Assembly: GCA_037074765.1 (NCBI GenBank)
Contig: JBAMDO010000005.1
Coordinates: 310,001-374,000 of the forward strand
Length of the DNA: 64,000 nucleotides
Source of the DNA: Mansonella perstans
Taxonomy: Eukaryota > Nematoda > Chromadorea > Rhabditida > Onchocercidae
Direction of reading: 5' to 3'
Part shown: piece after piece, positions 52,446 through 64,000 of the stretch
Layout of the letters: every line of letters starts with the position of its first letter
How positions within the stretch are numbered: the stretch's first letter is position 1
The notes under the pieces: generated by a model
The model's input: the letters and a program-made list of their open reading frames with translations, nothing else
Databases searched by the model: none
What the model was told of the DNA's origin: nothing
Translations under genes and position numbers: made by a program

Positions 52446-55400
52446 ATGATTATTTCTTCATCGCGACAGTTAATACTACTAACTATTCTCGCAAATTATG
52501 CGACGGCATCCTGCCCAAGCTTTGATTCATGCATCTGTGACGATAAATCTGATGGTTATTATGTCGACTGTAAAGATCTTGTCGATACATCCCTGTATGA
52601 TATTATACAATCACTAGGTAGACGACAAGTGCAAAGGCTTACAGTCACTAATACTTCATGGCCGGTAAGCTTTTTCTAGGCTTATTTCAGGACTACTTCT
52701 TTCAATATTCAAGAAAACTGAAAATTCAATCATATCAAATTGTTTAAGAAGTCAAAATTTTAGCTTTCATAAAAAATTTTTGGTTTCTACAGTTTCTCGG
52801 GAACTGTTCTCTAGAACTCAATCAATTCTGGACAACCAAAACTAGAAATAACGAGGGTGTAAGATTAGTTCAAACTTTAAAATTTTCATATTTTTTACTT
52901 TATAGTGAGTTTTCCTTGTCATATTAAGCTCTCTCCCTTCTGAGCTTGACATTTTTTCCCTTACTTCCTTAACATAATGAATAGAGATTTCAGCGGTTAA
53001 TTCAAGAAAAATTCTTCGAGAAAACCAAACAATTATATCTCTCCTTCATGCATTTTCATTCTATGCTCATGAAAGGTGTCGTATTTGTTTGGTGCCAGAC
53101 AGACTTATTTACGGGACCTTAATCTGGCAGTCTGTCTATTACCACTAAAAAATCAACCTCTGTGATGTCACAGAATTACCATTGCTAATTTTAAAACTGT
53201 GTTTCCATAATACCAAACAGACTAAGATCCCAAATAACTCAACATAATAAAGATGAACTCTTCTCTTCTTATAATTTTAAAGTTTCCAATTTAGGTGCTT
53301 GAAGAACTGCCATCTGCCAATATACGGTCTCTCCAATTGATCTCTTGTGGCATCAAGGAAGTTAAGAATACAACTTTTGTCAAATTAACAGACAGTTTGG
53401 AACATCTAACAATTACCAGAAATATGCTCACAAATGTGACATCGCTTGGTTATTTGCCGAAGTTAATTTCGCTCAATCTCAATTATAATCAGGTAGACGA
53501 TAATTTAAAAAAATCCATAACAATCTGCTTGGAAATTTTGAAATTAAAAGAAATTTCAGTTAGTAGATTTACCCGATAACGCATTAAAAGGTGTCGAAAG
53601 TCTACGACATTTACGCCTTGAAGGGAACAAAATTTGCTCACTTTCAAGGTTAGTTACAATTTTTTTTGCCTCACATTAGCAGCCGTATTTATGGTGATTT
53701 GAAAGCTATTTCAAATTAGAATACATTTTTCGGCTCATGAAATTACAAATATCCGTACAAGTGTCATTTTTTCGACCGACCCTATTTCGGGATTCACGTT
53801 TAAAAAATCAGTTTAGAACAGGTTTTCCACCGTAAAATCAGCTATGCATTGTTGAATAAGCTTTTCCATAGGTAAGATTAATTTTGATGAGTATATAACT
53901 GATAATTGTATTAGCTACTAAAATTAAGGCAAATGAGATATAAATGGCCTTGAACTAATTTTATTTAAGAATCTATTGATCAATAACAACAAGATGAATA
54001 ACGAGATGGAAATTGGCAGACAATAATTAACAGCAGAAAATTAGGGGTATAGAGAGAATTTTTGTGAGTCCCTATTCCTAATTCCTCTAATTCAGATCTC
54101 CTCCTTCTCTTTTCGCATTTCGTCTTATTTCCTCTTCACAGCAACTGACGTTGCTATAAATTAAACATATATGCAAATAATAAATACTTTGATGAGCAGA
54201 TGAACTTTAAGGAATTTTCTACAGGAATAAGCAGAATGTAGATATTTCAGACAAATGCTGCTCTGTAGCTCAATACTGACTAAACCCAATATAAATTCCT
54301 GAAAAAATGATTCACTATCTCTTGTTTTTCCTTGAAGACTAATGTGAATACTTCTGAATACTTCAGTAAATCATTATTGGATGTCAAGAACATACTGGAA
54401 CTCCTGGACTTGAGTGACAACTGCCTCAGCAGCATACCGGCACAGAATTTAAGGAACTGTATCCGGCTTATGTATTTAGATTTATCCCATAACGCTATCA
54501 GAGAAATTGCCAATTTTGAACTCATGAACTTACCACTGCTAAAGGTAAAATATTTAAAATCTAATCCATGTTATTTTTGAAGCAAAAACCCAGTACAAAT
54601 ATATTTTAAAAAATATTTTTTAAAATATTTTAAATAGTATGCTCCTCTCTGTTCTGAGGAGGATGCTATGACAGTATAAAATATTCAAACTTATTAGCAA
54701 TCAATGGAACTCTATTCTCTGAAAGAAAGATTTTTCAGTCTGTTCAATATCAACAGATACAAACTAATGTGTCAATCTGTGATTGATCATAAAATTTTTA
54801 CGGGTAATTTGAGGATTACTGCGAAGTGATTCCTATCAAAATGTACTTTTTTATAACATAGTGGTAAACACTTAAAAATGAATAATATCAGGAATGATGT
54901 CAACGCATGCTTACCCACCATAGAATATCAGTTGATCGTCCTATTTTGTTGAATAGAAATGAAAGATGAATGGCTTTTGAAATTTTTTAGACGAATACCT
55001 TGTGTAACTAATTGCTTTACTCAAATAGAAAAGAAATAAAAAGACGTATTATATTTCCATGGAAATGTCCACTGCGTTATGACTACTGGTCTTATCTCTC
55101 ATGAACTACATTCTTAGATTAACTACCGCTTGCGTTTCAGGAACTACGACTAAACAATAACCAAATATATTACATAGCACCGATGGCATTCATGAATGTA
55201 CCACTTTTGGAACATCTCTACTTGCGGAATAATTTGATTTCTTCTATTGAAACGGAACGTCTTTTCCAAGTCTTTAAAAATCTTGAAGTTCTAGATCTGT
55301 CTGAAAATATACTTACCAAGGTTAAATTTTACTTAAACTATGTATATATATCGTATGTAACTAAAAAATTGATTTGAACAAATGTTTGAAACTTGATACG

Positions 55401-58400
55401 TAATACTCTGCAAGGCGTTTCAGGTACCATCATTCAAAAAATTATCTAATCTGCGACAGATTCATCTCAATCACAACGAAATCTCAAGAATTGAGACGCT
55501 TGCATTTAGTTCGAACAGAAGGCTTCAGCTCATCAATTTACAGGTTCATTAGTTATATTCAAACTATAGTTTTTAAAGACTTCGTAGATCATCTTTGCCA
55601 CAATTTATAATAGTAAGATCATTTTTATAGAACAACGAAATCACAGCGATATCACGGAACAGCTTCGATTCATTGGATGAGCTTGTCGTCCTCAACTTAG
55701 CTAATAATGCGATCAAGAAGATCGGTAAGCAATAGCAGTTAACTACTCAAAAATCCAAGAGTGACTGTAGAGAATCTTCGAAATAAAATGCCTAAGAAGC
55801 ACAGCTTTGTTTTCTGCTATAAATGCTCCGACTGCATTTAATTTTCAGAACGCGTAATGCTCGATGGGATGCGGAATTTGCAACAACTTAATTTACGGAA
55901 TAATTCCCTTAGTGCGCTGGAAAATTTGACGTTTACATCAGTTTCACAAATAACAACCCTTGATATGGCGCACAACGGTATCCATACGATTGAAAAAAAT
56001 GTATTTACGCCACTTAAAAATATATTCTGGCTCGATCTGTCATCCAACCTTATCAAAACTATAGAAAAGGATACCTTCAAAGGAAAAATAGCTAACATTT
56101 TGCTAAATGGTATGTTTAATTTTTAAAAAATGCATCAAAATCGAAGTTTTAGTTTTCTAGTGTTTCAAAAATGTTTCTTTCAATATTTTCTACAGACAAC
56201 CGAGATTTTAAGACAATCCACTTAACTGTGATGAAAAATTGGATTGGTTGGTGAGTTATCTGGTGGCAAATCAGGTGCGAACCTTCTTACCCTATCAGAC
56301 TGAGGTACTGTGCGCCGGACCGGAAAAATACATCGGTGTTCGATTGAAGGAACTGATGATTATGAAAGCCAATGAAACAATGAGCAAAACGAGGCACTCT
56401 TTTTATGAAGATGGTCAAACTGATGTCGGTAAGCAAAATTCACGGGAAATATTTCATAAGCTAGTGCTAGATGTATTAAAATCATTCCGACAATGAAGTT
56501 TGGTAATAACAAGAGCAAAATAACGGCATTCTATTTCCTAAAGTTCATGATTTGCTCCTAATTTAGCACTTATGCAGCCGCCAAGTTCATTTGTGATGGT
56601 ACCGGTTATTGGCGCTCTCGCTGACACTATTCCCCCAATCCAAAATATTCCTGGAATCAATTACTTACCTAAAGCAAATGCAGAACACATTCTTGATGCT
56701 CAAAAATTTAACAATGCTATTGAACAGGTAGATTTCTATTTTATCTATAATTTCCTTAAACTACCTGACAATAAATTAGACTTGACTTGGGTTTGAGTTT
56801 TTATATTTGATTTTCAGCTTTCTTCACCAGTCATACGTGCCACAGCTGGGAAACAACCGGGACCAGTGAATATTAAAGAATTTATTCAGACTATTCCAAA
56901 TTTGGTTATTAACGTACCCGGCATGGGTGATGTTGACATCAGCAAGGTAAATGACGTTTCGCCAATGATACTTGAAAATGCAACTTCCATTTTTGCAACT
57001 TCCGCTTTAGCAACTCACGTAATCATGATATCTTAAGCATCTTAGTATAATCAAGATCTCATATGTCAATTTAAGAGTGGATAGATAAGGAAACAGCTTA
57101 TCAGACATATCAAGCGCAATAGATGATGAAATTTAAAAAAGTCTTTCGAGATAGTAGAATGTTAAATTTTCAGCTTCCACCAGGTGTAATAGCACATGTG
57201 TTGCGAGGTGGACAAATTCCGGGTTTGTCCCCAGAAACTCTGGCGAAAATTATGAAGGAATATCTCAAAAGAATGTATGGAGCAACAGAGACGGCTAAGA
57301 GGGAAAGACTTGTGACCAATGAATCCCGTAATTTATTACCACCGGAAACGTTATTACGAGCAACCCAAACAATGCAAGCAACTGATATGCTGCATCCTGA
57401 CAGACGACAAACAGAAAGCATACCGGTGACCATATATATCTGCTACCAAAATCAAACAATTCAGATAAATCCTTGTCGCCGGATCGTTATCAACATAATT
57501 AGTACTACCGACAATTTTTTCACTAACCATAAACATCAAACCCATTTTTTGTTACATTTCTCAAACAAATTTAGAAAACCTCAAGTAGTTGGATTTTGTT
57601 ATAATTTTTTTCGAAAAATTTCAGGATTACTATTTGTCACAGTTGACAATAAACGATGCTCCAGACCAGTTAAAAAACTTATCAGCAGAAAAACCAAAGG
57701 GTCTGTCATCAACAATAATTGAAGTGATGAGAATGCTGCCACCTGATTACAATATTAGCAAAATACCGAAACCTGTAATTGATGCCTTATTTCGCGGCGA
57801 AGTACCCGATTTCACGCTTCTTCCCAGTGAACTTCAACAGCACCTTTTCACAGATGGACATAGACTAATCGCTGCGTTGTCCGCCGATGTAAGTTTTATG
57901 TTAACTATTTAAACTACCTAAATTTACTTGAAATCGGCTCGAAACCCACTCCAATAATATAAATTGCTTTATCAAATTTGGTAGAAGTCATTATTGTAAT
58001 TCCGAATTATTAACTGATAATTCCTGAACTAATTCCAGCGAATGGCAGTTTTTATCATTCAGGTTTCGCAATGATGTAGCACTTCATTGTAATAGCACTA
58101 GTAATCGTAATTTAATCTTCAAGGCTAATAAAACAGTGGAAGAAATACTACACAACTTGCCAACATTCAAACGTCCAATAAAGCCAACTTTTATTCCATA
58201 CGACATCAATGAAGTAACTAACGATCTAACTCAAGCTAAACAACGAGCTGAAAAATTAGTTCGGGTCCAGTATTACACTGCTTTATTACTTGGTTAGTCC
58301 CGACCGTTTAAAAATTGAGCTATGTATATGGATAGTACAAAATTTCTTGTGTGAAAGCAAAAGTAATCGACATCTATGAAGATTAAAAGCAGAAATATTC

Positions 58401-58743
58401 GAAAAAGCAAATAACTAAATAGAATTATCAGATGTCTAACTGGAAAAAGAGGGAAACTCCAAGCTTTAATAATTTATTTAAAATCCTTTCTTAGATACAA
58501 AACATCACTCCAGGTTTTGTTGGAGCAGCTTCTATAGCAGTCTTGGGCCTAATATGTGTGTATATGAAACGAAAACGCCTAGGAGATACAGAACCGAACA
58601 TTGATGAAGATTCCTTGGTAAATCCGAGTCAAGTGCCACAACTACAACAATCAACCACAAGTGGATCAAATATAGATACTCCTTTTACAAAACATCGCCA
58701 ATATCTTACAGGAGCTCCCATATGTTCAAAATCTAAAGGCTAA
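52446..58743 (+). CDS. Transmembrane extracellular leucine-rich-repeat protein (LET-4/EGG-6-like), complete
   Basis: Fifteen exons, all in frame: 52446-52664, 53295-53492, 53560-53648, 54367-54544, 55141-55320, 55424-55543, 55631-55724, 55849-56109, 56213-56428, 56567-56727, 56818-56946, 57174-57425, 57625-57888, 58124-58292 and 58514-58743; 919 aa. A signal peptide (LILLTILANYATA) is followed by an LRRNT Cys cluster (CPSFDSCICDD). About a dozen LRRs follow, with cores such as LELLDLSDNCLSSIP and LEVLDLSENILTK. The LRRCT (DNPLNCDEKLDWL) comes next, then a juxtamembrane region of roughly 350 residues with degenerate repeats. One TM helix (FVGAASIAVLGLICVYM) precedes a basic stop (KRKR) and a cytoplasmic tail of about 55 residues. 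In C. elegans such eLRR proteins keep apical matrix and cuticle intact in epithelia. The juxtamembrane region is longer than I recall for LET-4 and nearer to EGG-6 length, so the exact orthologue is open. Confidence 0.9.
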
Positions 58744-60862
58744 TTTATTTAAGATTCTGAAATTAAATTCGCATTTAGAGCATGACTTATATAATACAGA
58801 GAATTATCGCTAGTCCCCGTTTCTGTTTTTGAATGCTTTTCCATTGGAAAACGCAATACTGTAGCAATTTATTAGAATTTTAAAAAGCAAAACGTGTATA
58901 TCCCTTGTCATGTGTTCGAAGCTGTTTCGAAATATGTAAATTTTTGTGTAAAAATTGACATTTGATCACACCCTAGTCTACGCTTTCGTCTTTGTAAACC
59001 ATATTTTCTGTGCATTTCATTATTTCGTTGTGACTGTGCGTTAAGTTACTCTCATGTTTTCTCTGGAGTTTGATTTATTTGAAAATTCTAGATACCCATT
59101 CAAAGCATACCTTAGCACTATTTCCCCTATTCCAGTCAGGCAAATCTCAGATGAATGATCTATATCATCCTTGGTTCATTCAGAGACTACTGAAAAAAAT
59201 TGTTTTAAATTCTGCTAAAAATAACTTCATTTTTTCTGATCCCGATACAATATCTGTACATTCATAATTCTTGGTAAGTTTAAAGGATTCAGAAATAGTT
59301 CGTTGGTGAACCACTTCTTTAAATTCACTTTTATGAAACCTTCTTTACTATGCTGAATCGCTTTCTATTTTTCCTCTTCCGGCTTTAAAAATGATAAATC
59401 CCAAGTGGCTGGAAAATTGGAAACTGTCACAACGTGGCACTAAACACAGAGACCATGATATGGACCATACCAATAAGTGTTTACCTTATAACCAATTTAT
59501 ATAACATAACAAGATGGTGAGATTTTTTAAGCCATTATTTCGCAAGTTCTATCAATTTAGCAGAACTTCCCGATATAAAAAAAAAGTAAGGACTCGGAAG
59601 TTTTTGAATTTTAAGGCTCCAAATCCAAAAACCCTGATAATTCTATAACTGGTCGTATTAGTCCGACTTGGTCCATTTCCAGCATGCAACCAAGAAACAC
59701 CCATAACGCGAATGTACCTTCGGTTGTGAACCTTTTTCTCTCTTCTGGACTCTGAGTTAATGCTGAATCGCTAGTCGTCTTCATTCTTATGCTTAATTTT
59801 TTTGTGTGTAATTAAAAATAATTTCTTGCTTCAAACAAGTAAACATTTTTTCTGGCAACTGGTATACAACATTTAAGCTTAATACTCTGCATGATTTAAT
59901 TTATAAAGAAACTTGGCTGCCTTCATCTTCAAGCCAAAAATTTTTTTTCCTTAAACGTTCCCAACTTGGTAGTAATTATAATCCCAATTCCAAAAATGAT
60001 CAGATTTTTACTGTTGTAAAAACCAACTTTATTCACAAAAGAATTAGCATTAGGGAAATAAAGGATCCCTGGCAGGTGAATTTGCTGTCATGCGTTGATT
60101 AAATCATCGTAAAAGGGCAAACGGAGATCACCATTCAAAGTTCAGTATATCTATAAATAGAGAGACAGACCCTAATAACAGTGACATTCACCATGACCTT
60201 CTCCACGCGATACATCTCGCTTCAATAAATTTGATCGACATTTATTGTCGCTGAATATGTTGCAAATGAATGATGCAAAATTTTTTTTAGCTGCGAGCAC
60301 AGATATCAATTTCAAAAGCGATGAAAAGAACTGACAACATGTCTGTGAGAAGTTGAACTGCATGACGACCTAAAAAGGAAATTTAAGATCGGTTTTGGTT
60401 TGATTACAGGAAAGAAAAGAGGTAACGCGCGCGTCAGAAGAAAGAACGGATGGAAGGAAGGAGGAAGTGCTATAGGAGGGCAGGGAGATGGCTAGTAACG
60501 TGTATTCATCGGTCGACCTTGCTTGGGCATGACTTTGGCAGATCGGGATGGCAATGGTTCTCCCGTTCCGTTTCTATCTAACCATTTAGCGTGTTGAATT
60601 GCTCTCCGGTGTCTACAGGTGCCGACTGGGCATGAGAATTTGACAACGACCCCTCCCCCCATCCTCCACCAAATCACCAACCATTATCTGTATCTCACAG
60701 TTTTCGAGCCACTCAACCTGTATCCGCTCCGATTGTCATCATAAATATACCACAAAAATAACACAATCGTTATTTATCCGGTTATTGCTACTACCACTAT
60801 AGCTGCCTGTGAATTCCTGTCATTACCACTGGCATATGTATCATTCTTACTGGTAAAAACGG
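58744..60862. other. Intergenic region between the two LRR genes, GC-rich at its right end
   Basis: About 2.1 kb holding the 3' UTR of the first LRR gene and the promoter and 5' UTR of the second. Up to about 60400 it is AT-rich with nothing recognisable. From about 60420 to 60720 it becomes much richer in G+C, with a GGAAGGAAGGAGGAAG purine run and a C-run (CCCCTCCCCCC). A minus-strand open frame of 62 codons (60680-60492) crosses the GC-rich part and is treated as a finding. The GC-rich part may be a promoter or 5' UTR of the second LRR gene. Confidence 0.45.
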
Positions 60863-63800
60863 ATGCCTCGTAACGCGGATGCTCATATTACTTCCTCGTA
60901 TTCTGTTTCAGACGAACAACTTATTCCTCAGTCTGTTAAATTCATCTCGATGCCAGAATCATCATGTAATAACGTCAGACAGCCTGTAGAAGCATTGAAG
61001 CCTGTTACGAGCGCTAACATCTTTTATGATAATGATCACGAAGAAGGAAGAACAACCAGTAATCGAAACAGAGACGATAAAGGTGAAAAAATCAACAGTA
61101 ACAGATACGCAGCAATCGAAAGATGCTACAATAGTGAAACTTATAACGTGCATGACATTGCTTATGATGAGAGTGATTACGGCTACGGCAACGATGACGG
61201 AAGTGTAGATTCTACGCAAGAATGGCGCAGAAATAAAATCTATAATAATGAACGACAGGGACAACGAGGAAAATTGGCGGAACGCAGGGGAAAACAGTGG
61301 TCGAGAAAAAAAGATGTAATCAATCAATTTATTGGAAGTTTTGTCCTATTTGTCAGCACTGTGCGAGTCTTACTGGCTTGTCCTGAAATTATCACATCAA
61401 TCTGTCGTTGTGATGATTCACAGAACGGTATAATCCTCAAATGCTCACATACTGATGGATCCGAAGTCGTTTACATGTTAAAAGCTAATCAGATAAATTT
61501 AGGTCTCATCCAACATCTAGAAATGCAAGACTCTGGGTTGAAGCGTATTCCTGCTGGATTTTTTTCCGGATTATTTATCAAGAAACTAGATTTGTCATAT
61601 AACAGTATTCTAGATATTGATGAAAACAGCTTTCTGGGGATGAGCGATGTTTTACAGGAGCTTATATTACATCATAATAATTTAACAGAACTACCATCTA
61701 AAGCACTAACACCACTATCAGCACTTTTACGGCTCGATTTATCCAACAATTCAATCGGTGATATTGAAGCGGAGCATATCTTTCCACCATCATCGAAGGT
61801 TTATCTTTGCTTATTATAACAAATTTATGCACCATACTACTTACAAATTCCAAAAATGGGAGTATCATGCTTGTACTCGAATGACTCAGTAATATCTACG
61901 GTTGAAAATAGATCTTGAAGTCCATAATTTCCGTCTTCCTCATTTTATCTTAAATTCCTAGGATTTAAAGTTAAAAGTAATATTGTTCTAATATAACTCA
62001 ACAGAAACCAAAAAGAAAAAAGAAATGAAGGTTACATATTCGTTGTCAAATGGATCTCCTATTGTGCTAGTTTTATGACTACACAATTATTATCACTACA
62101 GTATTTGAGTTCCAGCTGTCCTTTAGTTGTCCACAATAATAATATAATAAACGAGAAAGACGACTACAAAAAAATCGATAAAGGAAGAGAATTAGCCATC
62201 TGTCCCCATAAAATCTTTAAGAAAAATTTTTCTAACGGTCCATTAAATTCAGCTCAAGTTTTTATGTTTCTTTTTTTAATCTAGAAAATCATATTATAAT
62301 AATCATAACATGTAAAATATGAGTTAAAATAACTTTCAGCTATATGATGTTAACTTAGCGAATAATCGTATTTGTCAGATACATAAGAATGCATTTGATG
62401 ATGTTAAACACAGTATACAAACGATTAACCTTGGCAGAAATTGTTTGAGAAGAGTGCCAGCGCCAGGTAAACTTGCATATTATTTTACTCTTTAGCTCAC
62501 CTAGCATAGATTCTGTGCCTACTCATGCATATGATCAAAAGTGAAACTTTTTAAAACTGTTGGTGCTTTTTTTGTTCATTCGTTTATTCATTAAATATTT
62601 GCTTGTTTGATATTTCACCAAAATTGCTGAAAATATGTATTGGTGAGTGTAACTAGATTTAGTAAGAAGAGGTTAGCAGAAGTCTCTATGCAGATTTTGA
62701 ACAAATTTCTGCAAAGAAGTTGGCATTTTCTCATCAATGTAAAGTGAATGATTATTTTTTTGTTTATTAACTAAATTAAGGAATTTGTAGCAATTCGAGG
62801 ACTGAAACAGCTAATGGCACTACATTTGCATAATAACTACATCAGCTCGCTGGAAGCATTGTCATTTATGAATTTACCACTGATTAATTTGCTGAATTTG
62901 GCATCAAATCAGATTTCAAACATTCATAACCGAGCATTCCTCAATGTTCCAAACTTGCGATACTTGTACTTAACCCGAAATCGAATAGCAAATGTCAGTA
63001 AGCCCATCAATTCCTTCACTTCCTCATTTTTCATTTCCACTTCTCTTTGGCTTTTATAAATTGTGAAGACACTTATAACAACTACAAAACACTAAGTTTG
63101 TGTCCGCCCCTTTTCTCTCCCTATCTTTACTACTCTTTAAAACATAATTTCAATGAGATCAGGTCCCTAAACGATCTTTATGCTATCTGATACTAACCAT
63201 CTTTTAATTTAGTTCAGAATAATACAAAATGGAATAAATTTGGTGATATTTTTGAAAAGGAAACTCCTCTCTGATTAAAGTATAAATGACTGACTTGAAT
63301 TTGGTTTTAGATCTCACCATACCAGTTCAGTTCATTCGAACAACTCGAAATGCTTGATTTGACTGGAAATCATCTGACCGAACTACGGGAAAACTCATTT
63401 TCAAATTTGAAAAATCTACGACAACTATACCTAGGTGAAAACCGCATCAAAAGCATTAAACCAGGTGGTTTTGCGGATAGTTCGATAGTGATTCTAATTT
63501 TAAATTCAAATCAACTTCGAGAACTTCAAGAAGGAATGTTTGATGGATTAACTAAATTGCAACAATTGGCCCTTAAAGACAACCAGGTTTGTTTCCTGCA
63601 CTGGAAAAAATTATACTAGTTATTCTTCGGTATAATATTTACGCATCAGCAGCTGACCATTAGTTCCTTTTCAATAGCGAACCACCACAGATCAAATCAG
63701 AATGCCTCACTATGAAGTGTGGCTGTTTTCCAGCCTTATTTGCTATTAAAAAGTTGGGAAGGTAAAAAAAACCTTGACATACGTATATCACAATATCATT

Positions 63801-64000
63801 ATATATATATCTGATAAATCCAATCCATGTCAGGAACTTTTTTAAATTTCTGTTTTCAAAAAATGAAGATTCTGGTCCGTAATTTCAAAATCTAAAAAAC
63901 TGAAAAAAGGGCTGAATTCCTTTCTTAATCGTCAAAGAAACAGTTAATATTATATTTTACAAGCAATCCTCGCCTTGAGGAATGATCTGTTATTTGAAAA
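60863..64000 (+). CDS. Second extracellular leucine-rich-repeat protein (possibly SYM-1-like), 3' end outside window
   Basis: Four exons are resolved: 60863-61798, 62340-62466, 62791-62993 and 63311-63586, all phase-consistent; the last donor (GTTTGT) shows that it continues past the window. The first ATG after an in-frame TAA (60854) gives a 155-residue hydrophilic, Asn/Asp/Arg-rich N-terminus. A hydrophobic segment follows at residues 156-172 (FIGSFVLFVSTVRVLLA), then an LRRNT Cys group (CPEIITSICRCDD). LRRs of the consensus L-x-x-L-x-L-x-x-N follow, for example LFIKKLDLSYNSI, LINLLNLASNQI and LRQLYLGENRIKSI. The protein is extracellular, probably in apical matrix together with its neighbour. 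A pair of adjacent eLRR genes resembles let-4 and sym-1 of C. elegans, which I recall as neighbours; the SYM-1 assignment is inference. The true start could be at a downstream exon if the N-terminal extension is not translated. Confidence 0.85.
63590..64000. other. Intron of the second LRR gene, continuing to the window edge
   Basis: After the donor at 63587, the sequence to the window end has no LRR-like frame and is AT-rich. No acceptor followed by an LRR frame was seen before 64000, so the next exon must lie beyond the window. Confidence 0.6.

Noticed and set aside
56196..56220. Apparent frameshift in the LRRCT exon of the first LRR gene
   Set aside because: Using the acceptor TTTTAAG ending at 56212 instead of TCTACAG ending at 56195 restores the frame exactly and gives DNPLNCDEKLDWL, a proper LRRCT start.
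58495..58513. Early acceptor for the last exon of the first LRR gene
   Set aside because: It shifts the frame and destroys the transmembrane helix. The next acceptor (CACTCCAG ending 58513) yields GFVGAASIAVLGLICVYM in phase.
1..64000. Possible Wolbachia or other bacterial insertions, CRISPR arrays, rRNA
   Set aside because: No bacterial-style long ORFs with ribosome-binding sites, no regularly spaced repeats and no rRNA signatures were seen. All convincing genes are intron-containing.

Overview
The window looks like nuclear DNA from a parasitic nematode, most likely a clade III (filarial-type) worm. It is roughly 70% AT. Its genes are cut into many short exons by introns with nematode-style TTTCAG acceptors, and several genes have a pyrimidine-rich acceptor just upstream of the start codon, as expected for spliced-leader trans-splicing. 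The muscle regulatory myosin light chain it encodes has the same length as the C. elegans protein (170 aa). There are no bacterial-type operons, CRISPR arrays, recognisable rRNA or tRNA genes, or convincing endosymbiont DNA.

Layout. (1) 1-207: last exon of an unrecognised plus-strand gene, followed by about 5.5 kb of AT-rich intergenic DNA with a perfect 20-bp inverted repeat and a 54-bp tandem duplication. (2) 5737-7183, plus: complete muscle regulatory myosin light chain (MLC-1/MLC-2 type), whose first coding exon is only the start codon. (3) 7.3-12.0 kb: intergenic, with a decayed BEL/Pao retrotransposon integrase fragment. (4) 20618-12016, minus: trehalose-6-phosphate synthase, about 26 exons and 1,400 aa, with a GT20 synthase domain followed by a HAD phosphatase-like domain whose motifs look intact. 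(5) 20.6-30.0 kb: gene-poor, with a (CA)n minisatellite and a relic of a C2H2 zinc-finger gene carrying two stops. (6) 30025-44198, plus: phospholipase C epsilon (PLC-1 type), about 33 exons, with RasGEF, EF-hand, X, Y, C2, RA1 and RA2 regions in order. (7) 50299-46143, minus: C-terminal part of a large protein, tentatively a bridge-like lipid-transfer protein of the UHRF1BP1/BLTP3 type. (8) 52446-58743, plus: complete single-pass extracellular leucine-rich-repeat (eLRR) protein of the LET-4/EGG-6 type. (9) 60863 to beyond 64000, plus: a second eLRR protein, possibly SYM-1-like, with an unusual 155-residue hydrophilic N-terminus before its hydrophobic signal.

The genes do not form one pathway. 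As far as I recall, however, the C. elegans counterparts (mlc-1/2, tps-1, plc-1 and the let-4/sym-1 neighbours) are all X-linked, so the block looks like a conserved piece of the ancestral nematode X element. The two adjacent eLRR genes probably act together in apical extracellular matrix and cuticle integrity. PLC-epsilon and the myosin light chain act in signalling and contraction. TPS supplies trehalose, a major nematode sugar.

Exon coordinates were worked out by hand from splice consensus and reading-frame continuity. Boundaries called uncertain in an entry should be checked against RNA-seq.
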